From Zeus faber (Eukaryota > Chordata > Actinopteri > Zeiformes > Zeidae): a stretch of 64,000 nucleotides of DNA. Positions 25,545 through 36,723 of the stretch are shown one piece after another. A program made the position numbers and the translations under genes. A model generated the notes under the pieces. That model saw only the letters and a list, made by a program, of their open reading frames with translations. It did not search any database and was not told the DNA's origin. Each line of letters starts with the position of its first letter. The first letter of the stretch is position 1. The DNA lies in assembly GCA_960531495.1 (NCBI GenBank), contig OY482862.1, positions 9,493,155-9,557,154 on the forward strand, given 5' to 3'.

Positions 25545-26097
25545 ATGGGCAAGGTATGTATAAATAAGATTGTACACAAGAGCTTTCTGATCAGGGTGGA
25601 TTCAAACCTACTCTATTCTTTTGACATAGCCAAACACTAAGCAGTTAAAGTGTTTGGGATGAAACTATAATGGCGTATACAGTTATAGGTAAAGTGTCAT
25701 GTTTAAATGATTCAATGTCTTTTTCAACAGATCATCTTCTACAAGGACAGGAACTTTCAGGGCCGCTCCTATGAGTGCACAAGCGACTGTGCCGACATGT
25801 CCTCCTACCTGAGCAGGTGCAACTCCTGCAAGGTGGAGAGCGGCTGCTTCATGGTGTACGACCGCTCCAACTACACTGGGAACCAGTACTTTCTGAGGAG
25901 GGGAGAGTACTCCGACTACATGAGATTCGGCCTGAGCGACTCCATCCACTCCTGCCGTCTGATTCCTCAGGTATAGAGCCGGATCAGCCTTTTTAATATT
26001 GCTGTCATAAGAAACAATAGAAAGAAAAGGATTCATCCTTTCATCGATACACAAGAGGCACCTGAAAGGTTGAACCTTGTCTGATGTCATTTGATCG

Positions 26098-26146
<49 letters not shown>

Positions 26147-26436
26147 CTGCTCCTCAACAGCACAGTGGCTCATACAGGATGAAGATCTACGAAAGGGAAA
26201 ACTTCCAGGGTCAGAGCCAGGAGGTGATGGACGACTGCGACAACATCCAGGACCGCTACCGCATGTCCGACTGCCAGTCCTGCAACGTGATCGACGGCAA
26301 CTGGCTGATGTACGAGGAGCCTCACTACAGAGGCAGGATGATGTACATGAGGCCTGGAGAGTACAGGAACTTCAAGGAGATGGGCAACAGTGGCATGAGG
26401 TTCAGCTCCGCCCGACGCATCATGGACTCCTGTTAA
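25545..26436 (+). CDS. crygm: Gamma-M crystallin (gene M1)
   Basis: Lens structural protein of the fish gamma-M class. Exons: 25545-25553 (Met-Gly-Lys, donor GTATGT), 25731-25970 (80 codons, donor GTATAG), 26161-26436 (91 codons plus TAA). Total 174 residues, phase-0 introns. Exon 2: [43 protein letters not shown]. Exon 3: [34 protein letters not shown], ending SARRIMDSC. One tryptophan (NWLMY) and many methionines fit gamma-M. Exon 2 is one codon shorter than in most neighbours and ends IPQ rather than IPM, so M1 is one of the more divergent members. Intron 2 carries a GT microsatellite ending 15 bp before exon 3. Gamma-M subclass is not decided. Confidence 0.93.
26099..26145 (+). repeat. 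(GT)n array in intron 2 next to the splice acceptor
   Basis: About 23 GT units. The acceptor AG is at 26159-26160, leaving only a short pyrimidine-poor stretch (GCTGCTCCTCAACAG) between repeat and exon. Confidence 0.9.
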
Positions 26437-26446
26437 AAAATAATAG

Positions 26447-26452
26447 AATAAA
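26447..26452 (+). terminator. Poly(A) signal of gene M1
   Basis: AATAAA 11 bp after the stop codon, giving a very short 3' UTR. Confidence 0.8.
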
Positions 26453-26459
26453 GTGTTTG

Positions 26460-27491
26460 TAAAACGCAGCTCTGTCATCTTGTCGTGCATTTGTGATTAC
26501 ATTCTGGTGCATATGTCGTGAGACGGTAAGATATCTCACCATTTACTACATTGGTGGAAACGGAAACTCAAAACTACATACTCATCTAATAATGGTAAAC
26601 TATTTCCTCACATGTAATTCAATATGCTTAGCTATTTTTACTACATTTGAAACTCCTTTAACTCAGATACTGATACTGAATAATTTCCCACATTGGAGTA
26701 TTTTAACATGAATACCTGTCGATACTTCAGAGGCTATAGTCACTATGTATACCTGAGCTTCGCGACAACATACAACCCATCCTAATCCTCATTCAGAGTA
26801 ATATAAAACCTACACAGAATAGAATATTAAGTGCTTTATAAATCATGAAAAACAAGAGTTTTGAAGATACATCTGAGTATTTGTAATATAATTTGACATA
26901 CCATACCAAGCATAAAATTCAATGCAAAAATTCATCTTTCAAAGCACGGATAGTTGTCATTGATCAATGGAACGAGTTTACAGATCATTACAGACACCAA
27001 CACGTGCTAATGTCATTTAGGCGATATTGGAAATGTGAGTAATACATTTAAACAAACTGAGGACAGTAGACTGACAAGATGCCAATTCAACCTGTTAGGC
27101 ATCATGTCAACCACACATTTGATACATAATAAATGATGTATTGTCTCTTTGGGAATAAACATATTAAACCAAATATCTCATTAAAATGACTAAAAACAAA
27201 ACTTCCAATGCTGGGGAAGTAAGTTTGAGCCAGTAACATTTTAACATAGTAGTTATTAAATCACAACCCAAATAAGGCAATTTAAGTCCCATTGTGACCT
27301 AATTAATGTTATTGACTAAGACTCTATCATTATTGTAGATGAAGGAATAGTAAAAAAGTATTGTTAAATAAAAATGTATTATATTTGTAAGCCTACTACA
27401 AATTACAAACTACCAAATGTCTTTTATTAGATCAGAATTTATATCATAATTACATATTGCATATACACTGTTCAGCATATACAGTATATAC
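26460..27491. other. AT-rich spacer, no gene recognised
   Basis: Unique-looking AT-rich DNA between M1 and the first Tc1-like relic. Confidence 0.4.
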
Positions 27492-28092
27492 ACCAATCAG
27501 CCACAACATTAAAACAACTGACAGTGAAGTGAATAACATTGATCATTTTGTTCCAATGGCACCTGTCAAGGGGTGGGATATATTAGGCAGCAAGTGAACA
27601 GTCAGTCCTTGAAGCTGATGTGTTGGATGCAGGAAAAATGGGCAAGCGTAAGGATCTGAGCTACTTTGACAAGGGCCAAATAGTGATGGCTGGACGACTG
27701 GGTCAGAGCATCTCCAAAACAGCAGGTCTTGTGGGATGTTCCCAGTATGCAGTGGTTAGTACCTACCAGAAGTGGTCCAAGGAAGAACAACTGGCAAGGC
27801 TTATTGATGCACTTGGGGAGGGAAGTCTAGGGAAGTCTGAACCCACACTCTGGTCCAATCCCACAGAAGAGCTGCTGTAGCACGAATTTCTGAAAAACAC
27901 TGGCTGGCTAGGGTTACCATAACCCACCTTAGAGGACTTTAAGGACCTGCTGCTAACGTCTTGGTGCCAGATACCACATGACACCTTCAAAGGTATTGTG
28001 GAGTCCATGCCTGACGGATGAGAGCAGTTTTGGGGGGCGGCCTACACAATATTAGTGGTTATTAGTGGTGGTTCTAATGTTATGGCAGATCG
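27492..28092 (+). mobile_element. Tc1-like transposon relic, internally deleted
   Basis: Fish Tc1/mariner element bounded by CCAATCAGCCACAACATTAA on the left and the complementary ATGTTATGGCAGATCGG on the right. It keeps the transposase N-terminus, starting at 27638 (MGKRKDLSYFDKGQIVMAG), with the helix-turn-helix words QSISKTAGLVGCS. The catalytic DDE region is deleted; sequence resumes in the C-terminal part near 27930 (CTGCTGCTAACGTCTTGGTG). Not functional by itself. Confidence 0.82.
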
Positions 28093-28107
28093 GTATATAT
28101 ATATATG

Positions 28108-29606
28108 CCGATCAGCCACAACATTAAAACCACATGCCTAATATTGTGCTGGTCCCCTCATGCTGGCAAAACAGCTCTGACCCGTCGAGGCATGGACTCC
28201 AAAAGACCTCTGACGGTATCCTGTGGTATCTGGCACCAAGACGTCAGCAGCAGGTCTTAAAAGTCCTGTGCTACCGTTTTTACACCAAAATAAGCAGACC
28301 GAGGTAAACCCGCAAATTTTAGGCGATTGATGCCTTTCCCATTGCCAGGAGTAATGCCATTATTATTTTTTTTTTTGTTGTGTCACATTCTATGTCATGA
28401 ACACGCCAGGAAAGGGGCGATTGGGAACAAAACAGTAGAAAAGACAGCAACTTCAACAAACTAATAAAATAAAAGTTTTACAAATAAAAATGTAAAACTT
28501 GGAAAAAATTTATTTTTATCCATTCAAAACAATCGGATCGTTTGTGAACGACCCAACACTACCGTAGGAGCAGCATGGAGTATCCATGCTGTTTCTGCGA
28601 CACTGAAGCACCAGTGCATGCACCAGTCCTTCAGCGGCGGGGAGTGTGGGGGTTCTCCACTGTGCTCCCCACAGAATAATCCCACACAAAACATTTCCTT
28701 TCCCACTGATGACAAATGCTGGATGTTAGCAGGTGTTACCGGGTTTTATGCCACAGTGGGAAAGGGGTATAAGTTACGGGGTAGGGCCGCCATGGATCGG
28801 GCTTGTTGTTCCAGCACATCTCACAGTTGCTCGATAGGATTGCGATGTGGGGAATTTGAAGGCCAATTCAACACCTTGAACTCTTTGTCATGTTCCTCAA
28901 AACTTTCCTGAAATTTTTTTTCCAGTGTGGCAAGGCGCATTATCCTGCTGAACGATGCCACTGCCATCAGAGAATACGATTAAGAGCTGTACTTGGTCTA
29001 CAACAATGTTTAGGTAGGTGGTACATGTCAAAGTAACATCCACATGAAGGCCAGGACCCAAGGTTTCCCAGCAGAACATTGCCCAGAGCATCATACTGCC
29101 CCCGCCGGCTTGCCTTCTTCCCATAGTGCTTCCCGGTGCCATCTCTTCCCCAGGTGAATGACGCACACACACCATGCACATGATGTAAAAGAAAACGTGA
29201 TTCATCAGACCAGGCCACCTTCTTCCATTGCTCCATGGTCCAGTTCTGACCCTCACATGCCCATTGTAAGTGCTTTCAGCATTGGACAGTGGTCAACATG
29301 GACACTCTGACTGGTCTGCGGCTACACAGCCCCATACGCAGCAAGCTGTGATGCACTGTGTGGTCTGTCACCTTTCTATCATAGCAGCATTAACTTTTTC
29401 AGCGATAAGTGCTACAGTAGCTCTTCTGTGGAATCGGACCAGACAGACAGACACTTCGCTCCCCACGCGTACCCATGACCTCCACTTTTTATATGTGCTA
29501 ACCACTGCCTACTGGGAATACCACACAAGACCTCTCATTTTGGAGATGCTCTGACCCAGTCGTCTAGCCATCACAACTTGGCCCTTGTCAAAGTCACTCC
29601 TTAAGT
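28108..29606 (-). mobile_element. Tc1-like transposon, minus strand, with nested insertion
   Basis: The left terminus CCGATCAGCCACAACATTAA is the transposon 3' end read backwards. Transposase codons run on the minus strand from about 29605 (DNA-binding part, matching the 27638 copy) to 28790, through GRRQAGGGSMMLWAMFCWE and the QQDNAPCHTGK catalytic region. A foreign block of about 525 bp (28262-28786) interrupts it. Stops and frameshifts are frequent. The 5' terminus is missing because the element abuts another copy at about 29606. Confidence 0.8.
28262..28786. other. Unclassified insertion inside the Tc1 relic
   Basis: Transposon-homologous sequence stops at about 28262 and resumes at about 28787. 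The insert has no recognisable coding. Near its ends it carries GCCTTTCCCATTG and, inverted, CAGTGGGAAAGGGG, which may be remnants of terminal or subterminal inverted repeats. Confidence 0.45.
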
Positions 29607-30031
29607 CCGATCCAACAGAAGAGCTACTGTAGCACAAATTTCTGAAAATCTTAATGGTAGCTATGATATGCTAACTCCCGCCCACCGCCGAAAGCTCCTA
29701 AAATGGGCACCTGAGTGTCAGAACTGCAGCAATGGAAGAAGGTGGCCTGGCTTGATTCATCAGACCAGGACACCAGACCAATTTCTTCTACCTCGTGGAT
29801 GGTCGGGGTTAGGGTCCGATCCAGTCGAGCATCTGTGGGATGTGCTGGAACAACAAGGCCGATCCATGGGGGCCCCACCTCGCAACTTCCAGGATTTCAA
29901 GGATCTGCTGCTAACGTCTTGGTGCCAGATGCCACAGGACACCTTCAGAGGTCTTGTGGAGTCCATGCACGAGGGTGACCTACACATTATTTGTGGTTAT
30001 TAGTGGTGGTTTTAATGTTGTGGCTGATCGG
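29607..30031 (+). mobile_element. Tc1-like transposon fragment, plus strand
   Basis: Starts within the transposase gene (CAGAAGAGCTACTGTAGCAC) and contains internal deletions. It keeps the end with HLWDVLEQQGRSMGAPPRN and CTGCTAACGTCTTGGTGCC, finishing with the 3' terminal inverted repeat AATGTTGTGGCTGATCGG. It joins the minus-strand copy tail to tail, so 28108-30031 has a transposon 3' end on both outer sides. Confidence 0.8.
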
Positions 30032-30221
30032 CGTATATCACAATTCAAAAAACACAAGCACAATAACATACTGACACAGAAATGAGGCTCACTCTATGCA
30101 TGCGCACACCTGTTGTCCGTAAGAGAGCTGCTACAGCTGGCACAGGCCCAGACGCATACAGTCTGGAATAATAACCATTTACAGACTGATTTAACAAACA
30201 TTATGGCACTGTATGCTATGC

Positions 30222-30285
30222 TGCTGAGTAAGGCATTCCAAACAATGGCTCCATAGATAATTTAGCTGTCAAGTTGGTATAAAAG
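30222..30285 (+). promoter_or_regulatory. Promoter of gamma-M gene M2
   Basis: TGCTGAGTAAGGC (30222-30234) resembles the T-type Maf response element; a perfect SOX word ACAATGG sits at 30242-30248 and TATAAAAG at 30278-30285. Maf-to-TATA spacing is 56 bp. Confidence 0.68.
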
Positions 30286-30338
30286 TGAGACCGGGTGGAC
30301 AAGCACCAATGCAGTCAGGGCTAGGAGTAAACATCACA

Positions 30339-31130
30339 ATGGGCAAGGTAAGAGAATGACACATTTTTTACTTTGTGTATTAAGGTTGATAACCATTCTC
30401 TGATTGAAAAAAAGGGGGATTTGTTTTCAACATCACTCGTATAATACATTGTATGAAACATTTATTTTTTTCTCAGATCATCTTCTACGAGGACAGGAAC
30501 TTCCAGGGTCGCTCCTATGAGACCAGCAGCGACTGTCCCGAACTCACCTCCTACTTGAGCCGCTGCAACTCCTGCAGAGTGGAGAGCGGCTGCTTCATGG
30601 TGTACGAGCGTCCCAACTTCATGGGCCACCAGATGCTGGTGAGGAGAGGAGAGTACCCCGATAACCAGCGCCTGATGGGAATGAGCATGAGCGACTGCAT
30701 TCGGTCCTGCCGCACCATCCCCATGGTAGGAGGCTTCTTAAACTAGTTTGACTGATTGTGTTTGTGAACTGGAATTCCATTTAATGAAACATAGCAAAAC
30801 AGACCAAATCAAATTGAAATCCAAATAATATACCCCGCCCCCAAACAGCACCGAGGCCAGTTCAGGATGAGGATCTATGAGAGGGAAAACTTCTCCGGTC
30901 AGATGCACGAGCTGATGGACGACTGCGACTCCATCCAGGAGCGTTACCGCATGTCTGACTGCCAGTCCTGCAACGTGATGGACGGCCACTGGCTGACGTA
31001 CGAGCAGCCCCAGTACAGAGGCAGGATGATCTACCTGCGGCCTGGGGAGTACAGGAGCATGAGGGACATGGGGATGGGTCCCATGGACATGAGGATTGGC
31101 TCCATCAGACGCATCATGGAATCCTGCTAG
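30339..31130 (+). CDS. crygm: Gamma-M crystallin (gene M2)
   Basis: Lens crystallin. Exons: 30339-30347 (Met-Gly-Lys, donor GTAAGA), 30477-30725 (83 codons, donor GTAGGA), 30849-31130 (93 codons plus TAG). Total 179 residues, the longest in the array: exon 2 has an extra Ser-Met pair near its end ([13 protein letters not shown]) and exon 3 carries [19 protein letters not shown]. Exon 2 starts [16 protein letters not shown] and has [17 protein letters not shown]. Exon 3 starts [17 protein letters not shown] and has [17 protein letters not shown]. One tryptophan (HWLTY) and high Met content fit gamma-M. It is separated from M1 by the Tc1 relics and shows no tandem flank identity with M4-M8, so it belongs to an older duplication. 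Confidence 0.93.
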
Positions 31131-31169
31131 AAACGTATTCAAGTGTTTACAATGATGGCAACATATGAT

Positions 31170-31175
31170 AATAAA
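31170..31175 (+). terminator. Poly(A) signal of gene M2
   Basis: AATAAA about 40 bp after the stop codon. Confidence 0.75.
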
Positions 31176-31179
31176 TACC

Positions 31180-31970
31180 TGTTATTTTCAAAACATTTTT
31201 CAGGTCACTCAGTGTTGCTTTTATTAACCTCAAAGTGAAAAAATACAATTCCATATCTATGAGGAGTCTCATACAACGCCCTATACCGAATCATACAGTA
31301 CCAACACCAAAGTGATCCATCTCCTGGTTACTCTTTAAATTTGAATTTGGGCATTATTATGTGGTTTTCCATCCGTTAAAGTAACTGCGTTAGTAGTCCA
31401 CATAAACACAAAATTATGTATAACTTAATTGATAACAATATTTTTGCCATTTTATATTTATATGAGAGCATTTCCAATTGATCATTATTTTCTTGGTATA
31501 TATAAAACTAAATACAACAGTGTCAAAAACAGATTTTCCAAAGGACCACTAGATATAGTAAAATATCTGTGAATTTGGGAAATAGTTACTTAGATAAAGG
31601 AAATGGATTAATGGATTAAATTTACTATTGTCCATTCTAAACAATTGATTAATTATAAACATTATCCTTAATGGCAATGGAAGAGTCCTTGATCAATTCT
31701 TTCCAGTTCTTTCATAGCTATTTCGTTGAAATGTATACATTTTTTAAGTTATTTTGTATTTCAAGTTATTGAAATTACGATTAATTCAAATGTAAAATAA
31801 AACATTATTTTTATTTTTATTCCATTGATCAAATTATTATAATGATAATTTAAAATAATCTCATTGAGTACCAACATTTTACCTCAGACTAAATCATGTC
31901 ATATGACAGCCAGGAAAGCAAATATGTAATATAAAAGCAAATCTGTTTCTAATTGAGCATAAAATGTTAA
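31180..31970. other. AT-rich spacer, no gene recognised
   Basis: Non-repetitive AT-rich DNA with no exon-like pattern. Confidence 0.4.
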
Positions 31971-31973
31971 TAA

Positions 31974-34900
31974 TTAACAATATTTAAGCATCACTTTCTC
32001 ACTCATCCCCATTGCACCCGATAGGGCAGCAACAAAGTCCTTCCACTTCCGTCTGTCTTTGGTCATCTTCTCTATGGTCCCCCAGCTCTGCTGGTGTTGC
32101 TGAAATTCTTTCCTTATTGTCCTGTACCATGTTATCTGGAGCCTAACTCTTTCCCTACTCCTCTTTTGCCTTCTGGGATAAAGGTGTAATATGATTCTTG
32201 GGATTGCTTTGATGTCCATTCTGAGCATGTGACCAATCCAGGTCCACCTACGTCTCTTGAGTATGGAGTGTATGTCATCTTGCTGGGTGATTTTGAGAAG
32301 GTTATTGTTGGAGTTGGTCTTTGGCCATTATATATGCAATAGCTTACGTAGACATGTTGTGTGGATGGTTAATAGTTTGTGAGTGTCCTGTTCTGTTGTT
32401 TTCCTGCATTCTGCATCGTAGAATAATTTCGATAGTACACAGCTTTGGAAGATCGGGAGTTTGGTTTTGGTGATGTGTTGGTTGGATTTCCAGATTTGTT
32501 TAAGTTTTAAGAAGGTTGTGCGCGCTTTGGTTTTCCGGTTTTGAATATCTTGGTTTGTACCCCCATCATGGTAAATGGTGCTTCCTAGGTATGGGAAGTT
32601 ATCAGTGTCTGTCAGTGTCCTCAATTGTTATTTCTGTTGGTATATTGATATTGGCGGGCATGACTTTGGTTTTACTGCCATTGATCACCAGTCCTACTTG
32701 TTGTACATAGGGCTGGAGTCTTTTTGTCTTTTCTCGCAAGTGCGTGTGTGTGAAAGGTGGGCTAGGTCATCTGCGATGTCAAGGTCTCCAATGGTGGAAT
32801 AGAGGGTCCATTGAATTCCTCTCACCTATGATAAGATTGAACAATAGTGCTGACATTACACATCCTTGGCAAACTCCAGATCCTACCAATAAAAAGCCCG
32901 GGTTTTTTTAGCTGCAGGAAAAGCCATGATAGAACTGTTGCATGATGTTTACTATGTGGAAGGCTATGCCGTAGCTTCTTATGATCTTCCATGATCTAGA
33001 GGTTATCACGATGCATGCTGTCAAAAGCCTTCTGGAAGTCGATGAAGTTTATATTGGTTGTCGTTGCCCTTCACTGCACTGCTCAATGAATGCTGACTGC
33101 TCAATTCCTGAGAGTGAAGATCTGGCCAACGCATCCCTTGCCTTTCCTGAATCCAGCTTGTTCATCTCTGAGTACTTCTCTCTGTTGATGTGATTCAGTG
33201 TATAATGATCTTGCAGAATATTTTGCTGGAAACAGAGAGAACTGTAATTCCCCTCCAGTTTTTGCAGTCGGATAATGTGCCTTTCTTTGGTATTTCAACA
33301 ATCACTCCTTTCGTCCAGTCTGATGGTACCTTCCCTTCCACCCAGATGTCAGTGTGTAGTGGAAGGAGGATTGTTGCAGACAAGGGGGCGCGGTACAGCC
33401 ACATCTGCAAAAGACAGGGCTGGCTTGGCTCCATGGTGGTGCAGCTTTACTGGGTCTGCCCAATCAGCCTCTATAACGCTGATTTGTTGGACCTGGCTGG
33501 GAGAGTCTTCTTATACATTGTTATGTCTTTCAGTTGGGGGCTGAGGCGCATGAGGCGGAAACGCCTGCGGTCCAGAGCACGACCACAAGGAACAAACTCT
33601 GTCAGTCCCTTTTACTTTACCGTCCTGTTTTGCCAGCGAGCCTTTGTGTTAACGATTGTGAATAAAATCCTTGCCATGTCGGCACTCCACTACCCGAACG
33701 ACTCCGTCTCCATCCCTAAACCCGTACATGTTGTCAGCACCCAGAGACTTTTCCTTCTTGAGTGATTTCATGGCTTTGATGATTTCTACTTTTGTTGGTG
33801 GGTTGATATTTATGTCCTTGTCTGCAGCTTCTTGTGTTTATATTGGATGTAGAGGGGGATCTCTGTTGAGAATCTCTCTGAAATGCTCTGTCCATCATTC
33901 CCCCTTTTCTTTTTCTGTGGTGAGTAGTTGTCCTTGTTTGTCCCTGCTATGATGTTGCTGTAGTTGTTGTTTGCATTTGTGTCTGCGTTTGCCAGCTCCT
34001 CCAGGTATGTCTCTTGTCTCTCCTTACTAGCCTTTAAACCTGTCTGTTGGTATTTTGGTACTGGGCCTATAATTCCTGTTTGAGCCTGGATGATTTGGTG
34101 CTGTTTATTTAGATTTAGAAGTCTCTTCTCTTTTCAATGTTCTTCCATTTTCCATTCCTTCCATTTTTTCTCTTGTGCCCAATAATTTTCTTACTGGTTT
34201 CATCATCTTCCCTTGCAGTATTTGAGAGGGCTTGATATCACTTCTGGACTTGTATTTTGAATTTTTCCTTCATGGATGGGTCTTTCAGCATGTTGTTATG
34301 AGGTGTGTTACGAGGTGTTGTCACTGGAGACATCTGCTCCTCTTCACACTTTGACATCTCTCAGTGAGTGTCTCCACTTTCCATTAATCATCAAATGGTT
34401 TATCTGGTTCTTGTCCTTCCCATTTTGTGAGAGCCATGTCAGTTTTTGTATGTTCTTGTGAGGGAAAAGAGTGCCTCCAATGACTATATTGTTTGATAGG
34501 CAGAATGCAGCTACTCGCTCACCATTGTTGTTGATTGCTCCACATCCATGTTTACCCATTGCTCTTTCACAGTTGCTGTGGTCATTGCCCGCCTTTGCAT
34601 TTAAGTCACAGCAGACTACGAGAAGATCATGGGCAGGTGTTCACTGGACTTCAGATTGGAGGATGTTTTAGGTCTTTTGCCTCTTCTTTGGCATTATTGG
34701 TGGGAGAATAGCATTGAATAATTGTAAGATTGTTATGTTGTCCTTTGAATCTGGCTTTTATTATTCTGTTGATGGGTTTCAATTAGTGACTACTCTGTAC
34801 CCTTTTGTGAGAATAATGTAAACCCCCATCATCCCGTCCAATGTATAGAAGTGTTTCTCCAGTTCTGGTTTGATTGATCCTGAATTGGTCCATCTAGCTT

Positions 34901-35010
34901 CACTTATCCCAAGGATGTTGAGGCTGTAAGGTTTCATTTCTTTGGTGATCTGTGCCAACTTCCCAGTTTCAAACATAGTTCGGAGATTCCAGAAGCCAAA
35001 CTTTAGTTAG
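31974..35010 (-). mobile_element. LINE (non-LTR retrotransposon) relic
   Basis: On the minus strand the order is endonuclease then reverse transcriptase. At about 34976-34800 the frame has LNILGISEARWTNSG (APE-type endonuclease). At 33860-33730 it has TKVEIIKAMKSLKKEKSLGAD. At 33310-33195 it has IPKKGTLSDCKNWRGITVLS, and at 33190-33101 LRDEQAGFRKGKGCVGQIF (RT). At 32624-32328 there is FPYLGSTIYHDGG, and at 32100-32030 SWGTIEKMTKDRRKWKDFV at the C-terminus. Frameshifts break every domain. A non-homologous block lies at about 33430-33700. It resembles fish APE-type LINEs; I do not assign a clade. Confidence 0.75.
33430..33700. other. Foreign block inside the LINE
   Basis: RT homology is lost here and returns on both sides. 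The block includes GC-richer sequence around 33540-33590. Its identity is unknown; boundaries are approximate. Confidence 0.35.
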
Positions 35011-35025
35011 GTTTTGGTGTTCAGG

Positions 35026-35072
35026 GCCCACTTCTTCCCGAGGAAGGCCCACTGCCCGAGGAAGAAGTGGGC
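35026..35072. repeat. Inverted repeat, 13-bp arms
   Basis: GCCCACTTCTTCC and GGAAGAAGTGGGC are perfect complements with a 21-bp loop. It lies at the edge of the LINE relic. Confidence 0.7.
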
Positions 35073-36550
35073 TTGTGGGATTTCATTAGAGGCAGTCTGG
35101 GGCTGGGGCTCATGTGGGTCTTCACATCCAGATGTTGGGGTTTCTATTGTTGACGTTTCCGTCAATATTGCAGTTTTTACAGAATGGAGTTGCGAGCCCC
35201 ATGTCTAACCACGAGCCATTACTGGCTATTGGAAGGGTTGGTTGATTTGTTAGTCCTCTTCCTTAAAAATATTGTTATCCAGGTATCAGACTCATACCAC
35301 ATGCAACCAGAAAGGTTTAAGGTGGTGTGCAACTACGGCCCCGGGACGTCAAGTCCAATCAATTCCTGTTACTATGTAGGTCACATTGGCCTGGCAAGTT
35401 ACCACTATTGGCAACATGAGGCATTTAAGCAATCATTTAGTTAGTAGAAATAATATAAATAATCAAATAGACTGTTTTGTATTACAAAAGTAATCTTGAA
35501 ATATACAGCATGTACAAGGTTAAAATACATAAAAGGATAGGTTCGCTATTTTTCGGCACAGAAGCACAGGTTCCCATCATTTATAACTGTTCATAGCACA
35601 ACCTCACTGGACGCTTTACTGTTGAGAAGGTGAACACTCTGTTGCAACTTCTCACAGTGCTTAAATGGAGTGTATGCTTAACTACAATTGCAACGCCTTA
35701 CTATTACACATTTGAAAAAAGAACACTTTTGGAAATGAGAAACTTATACTGTAATTCAACCCAGTGTCACGCTTTTTCGTGCTCATAGTCGCAAAAATTG
35801 ATCTGTTGAATCGTGTCCCATGAATCGTGTCCCGTGAATCGTGTTATTTTTTATCTTGTCGTAGAACTAACCAAACACGTTTTTGGAAAGGTCTTAGCTT
35901 ATAGGTTAAGTTTGACCCTATAGTACATCCATATTCTCGCCCAACCTTAAATTTAATAGATGAAAAAGCGAGAAAGAAAAAACAAAACCAGTATCCCAAA
36001 ATTTAAACTTTTAAACTAAAACGTACTGTTTTTAATACATCCACTGTTTACTTCAGCATTTAACTGAGCCGAGGAAAATATATAAATTTGTGGTACAAGT
36101 GTTTATTTTTTCATATGTTTCAGTCATGGACCCCATGGCATTGCTAGATCATTCCATAGATTTGAATGTCGTGGTGGGGCTCATTAACTGCACCATCTCA
36201 TGAGAGCTTATTTTGAGGAAAGCCTTAAAATAAATTATGAATACCAATGTGAGAAATACATTTCTCACATGCGTGAATCATTGTTGACAATTATTATTAT
36301 TTTTCTAATCAGCACACTTTGTCTATAGTTTTACTTTTCTGTAAAGTATTTATAAAGAAATCAGATCGTAAGGCAGCATGGTTTCCATATATTTTATGAA
36401 GTGAAATATTCTTCAGAATGTATTGGTTAACAATGTTTTTTGTCATGTGCTGTGTATTGCAGGTTTGGAAGTTTCTGTTTACTTCTTTATGTTCAAAAAC
36501 ACTGCAGTATGGACAAATGTATTTGAAACGGAGATGTATACAGTGCTAGA
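35073..36550. other. Spacer, no gene recognised
   Basis: No exon seen. A 14-bp unit containing GAATCGTGTCCC is repeated about three times around 35807-35850. Confidence 0.4.
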
Positions 36551-36598
36551 TAATAACCCTTTAACATCCACAGTGCTCAGTAGGCCTCTATGCCGTGC

Positions 36599-36663
36599 TG
36601 CTGGGTCAGGGCTTTGCACAATAGCAGCCCTACATACTCTGGGGCTTTGAGCAAGTATAAAAG
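36599..36663 (+). promoter_or_regulatory. Promoter of gamma-M gene M3
   Basis: Maf-like TGCTGGGTCAG at 36599-36609, SOX-like ACAATAG at 36618-36624 and TATAAAAG at 36656-36663. The core GGTCAGGGCTTTG is shared with genes M4-M8. Confidence 0.68.
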
Positions 36664-36723
36664 TCACAGTTAAAACAGAATATCATCAACTCAATCCAGA
36701 GTAAAAGCCAAATAATAACAACC

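Noticed and set aside
27620-27880. Intact small DNA-binding protein
   Set aside because: It is the N-terminus of a deleted Tc1-like transposase inside recognisable terminal inverted repeats.
32328-33765. Plus-strand protein gene around 33190-33765
   Set aside because: The minus-strand LINE reading frames account for both sides, and the plus-strand frame has no recognisable domain.
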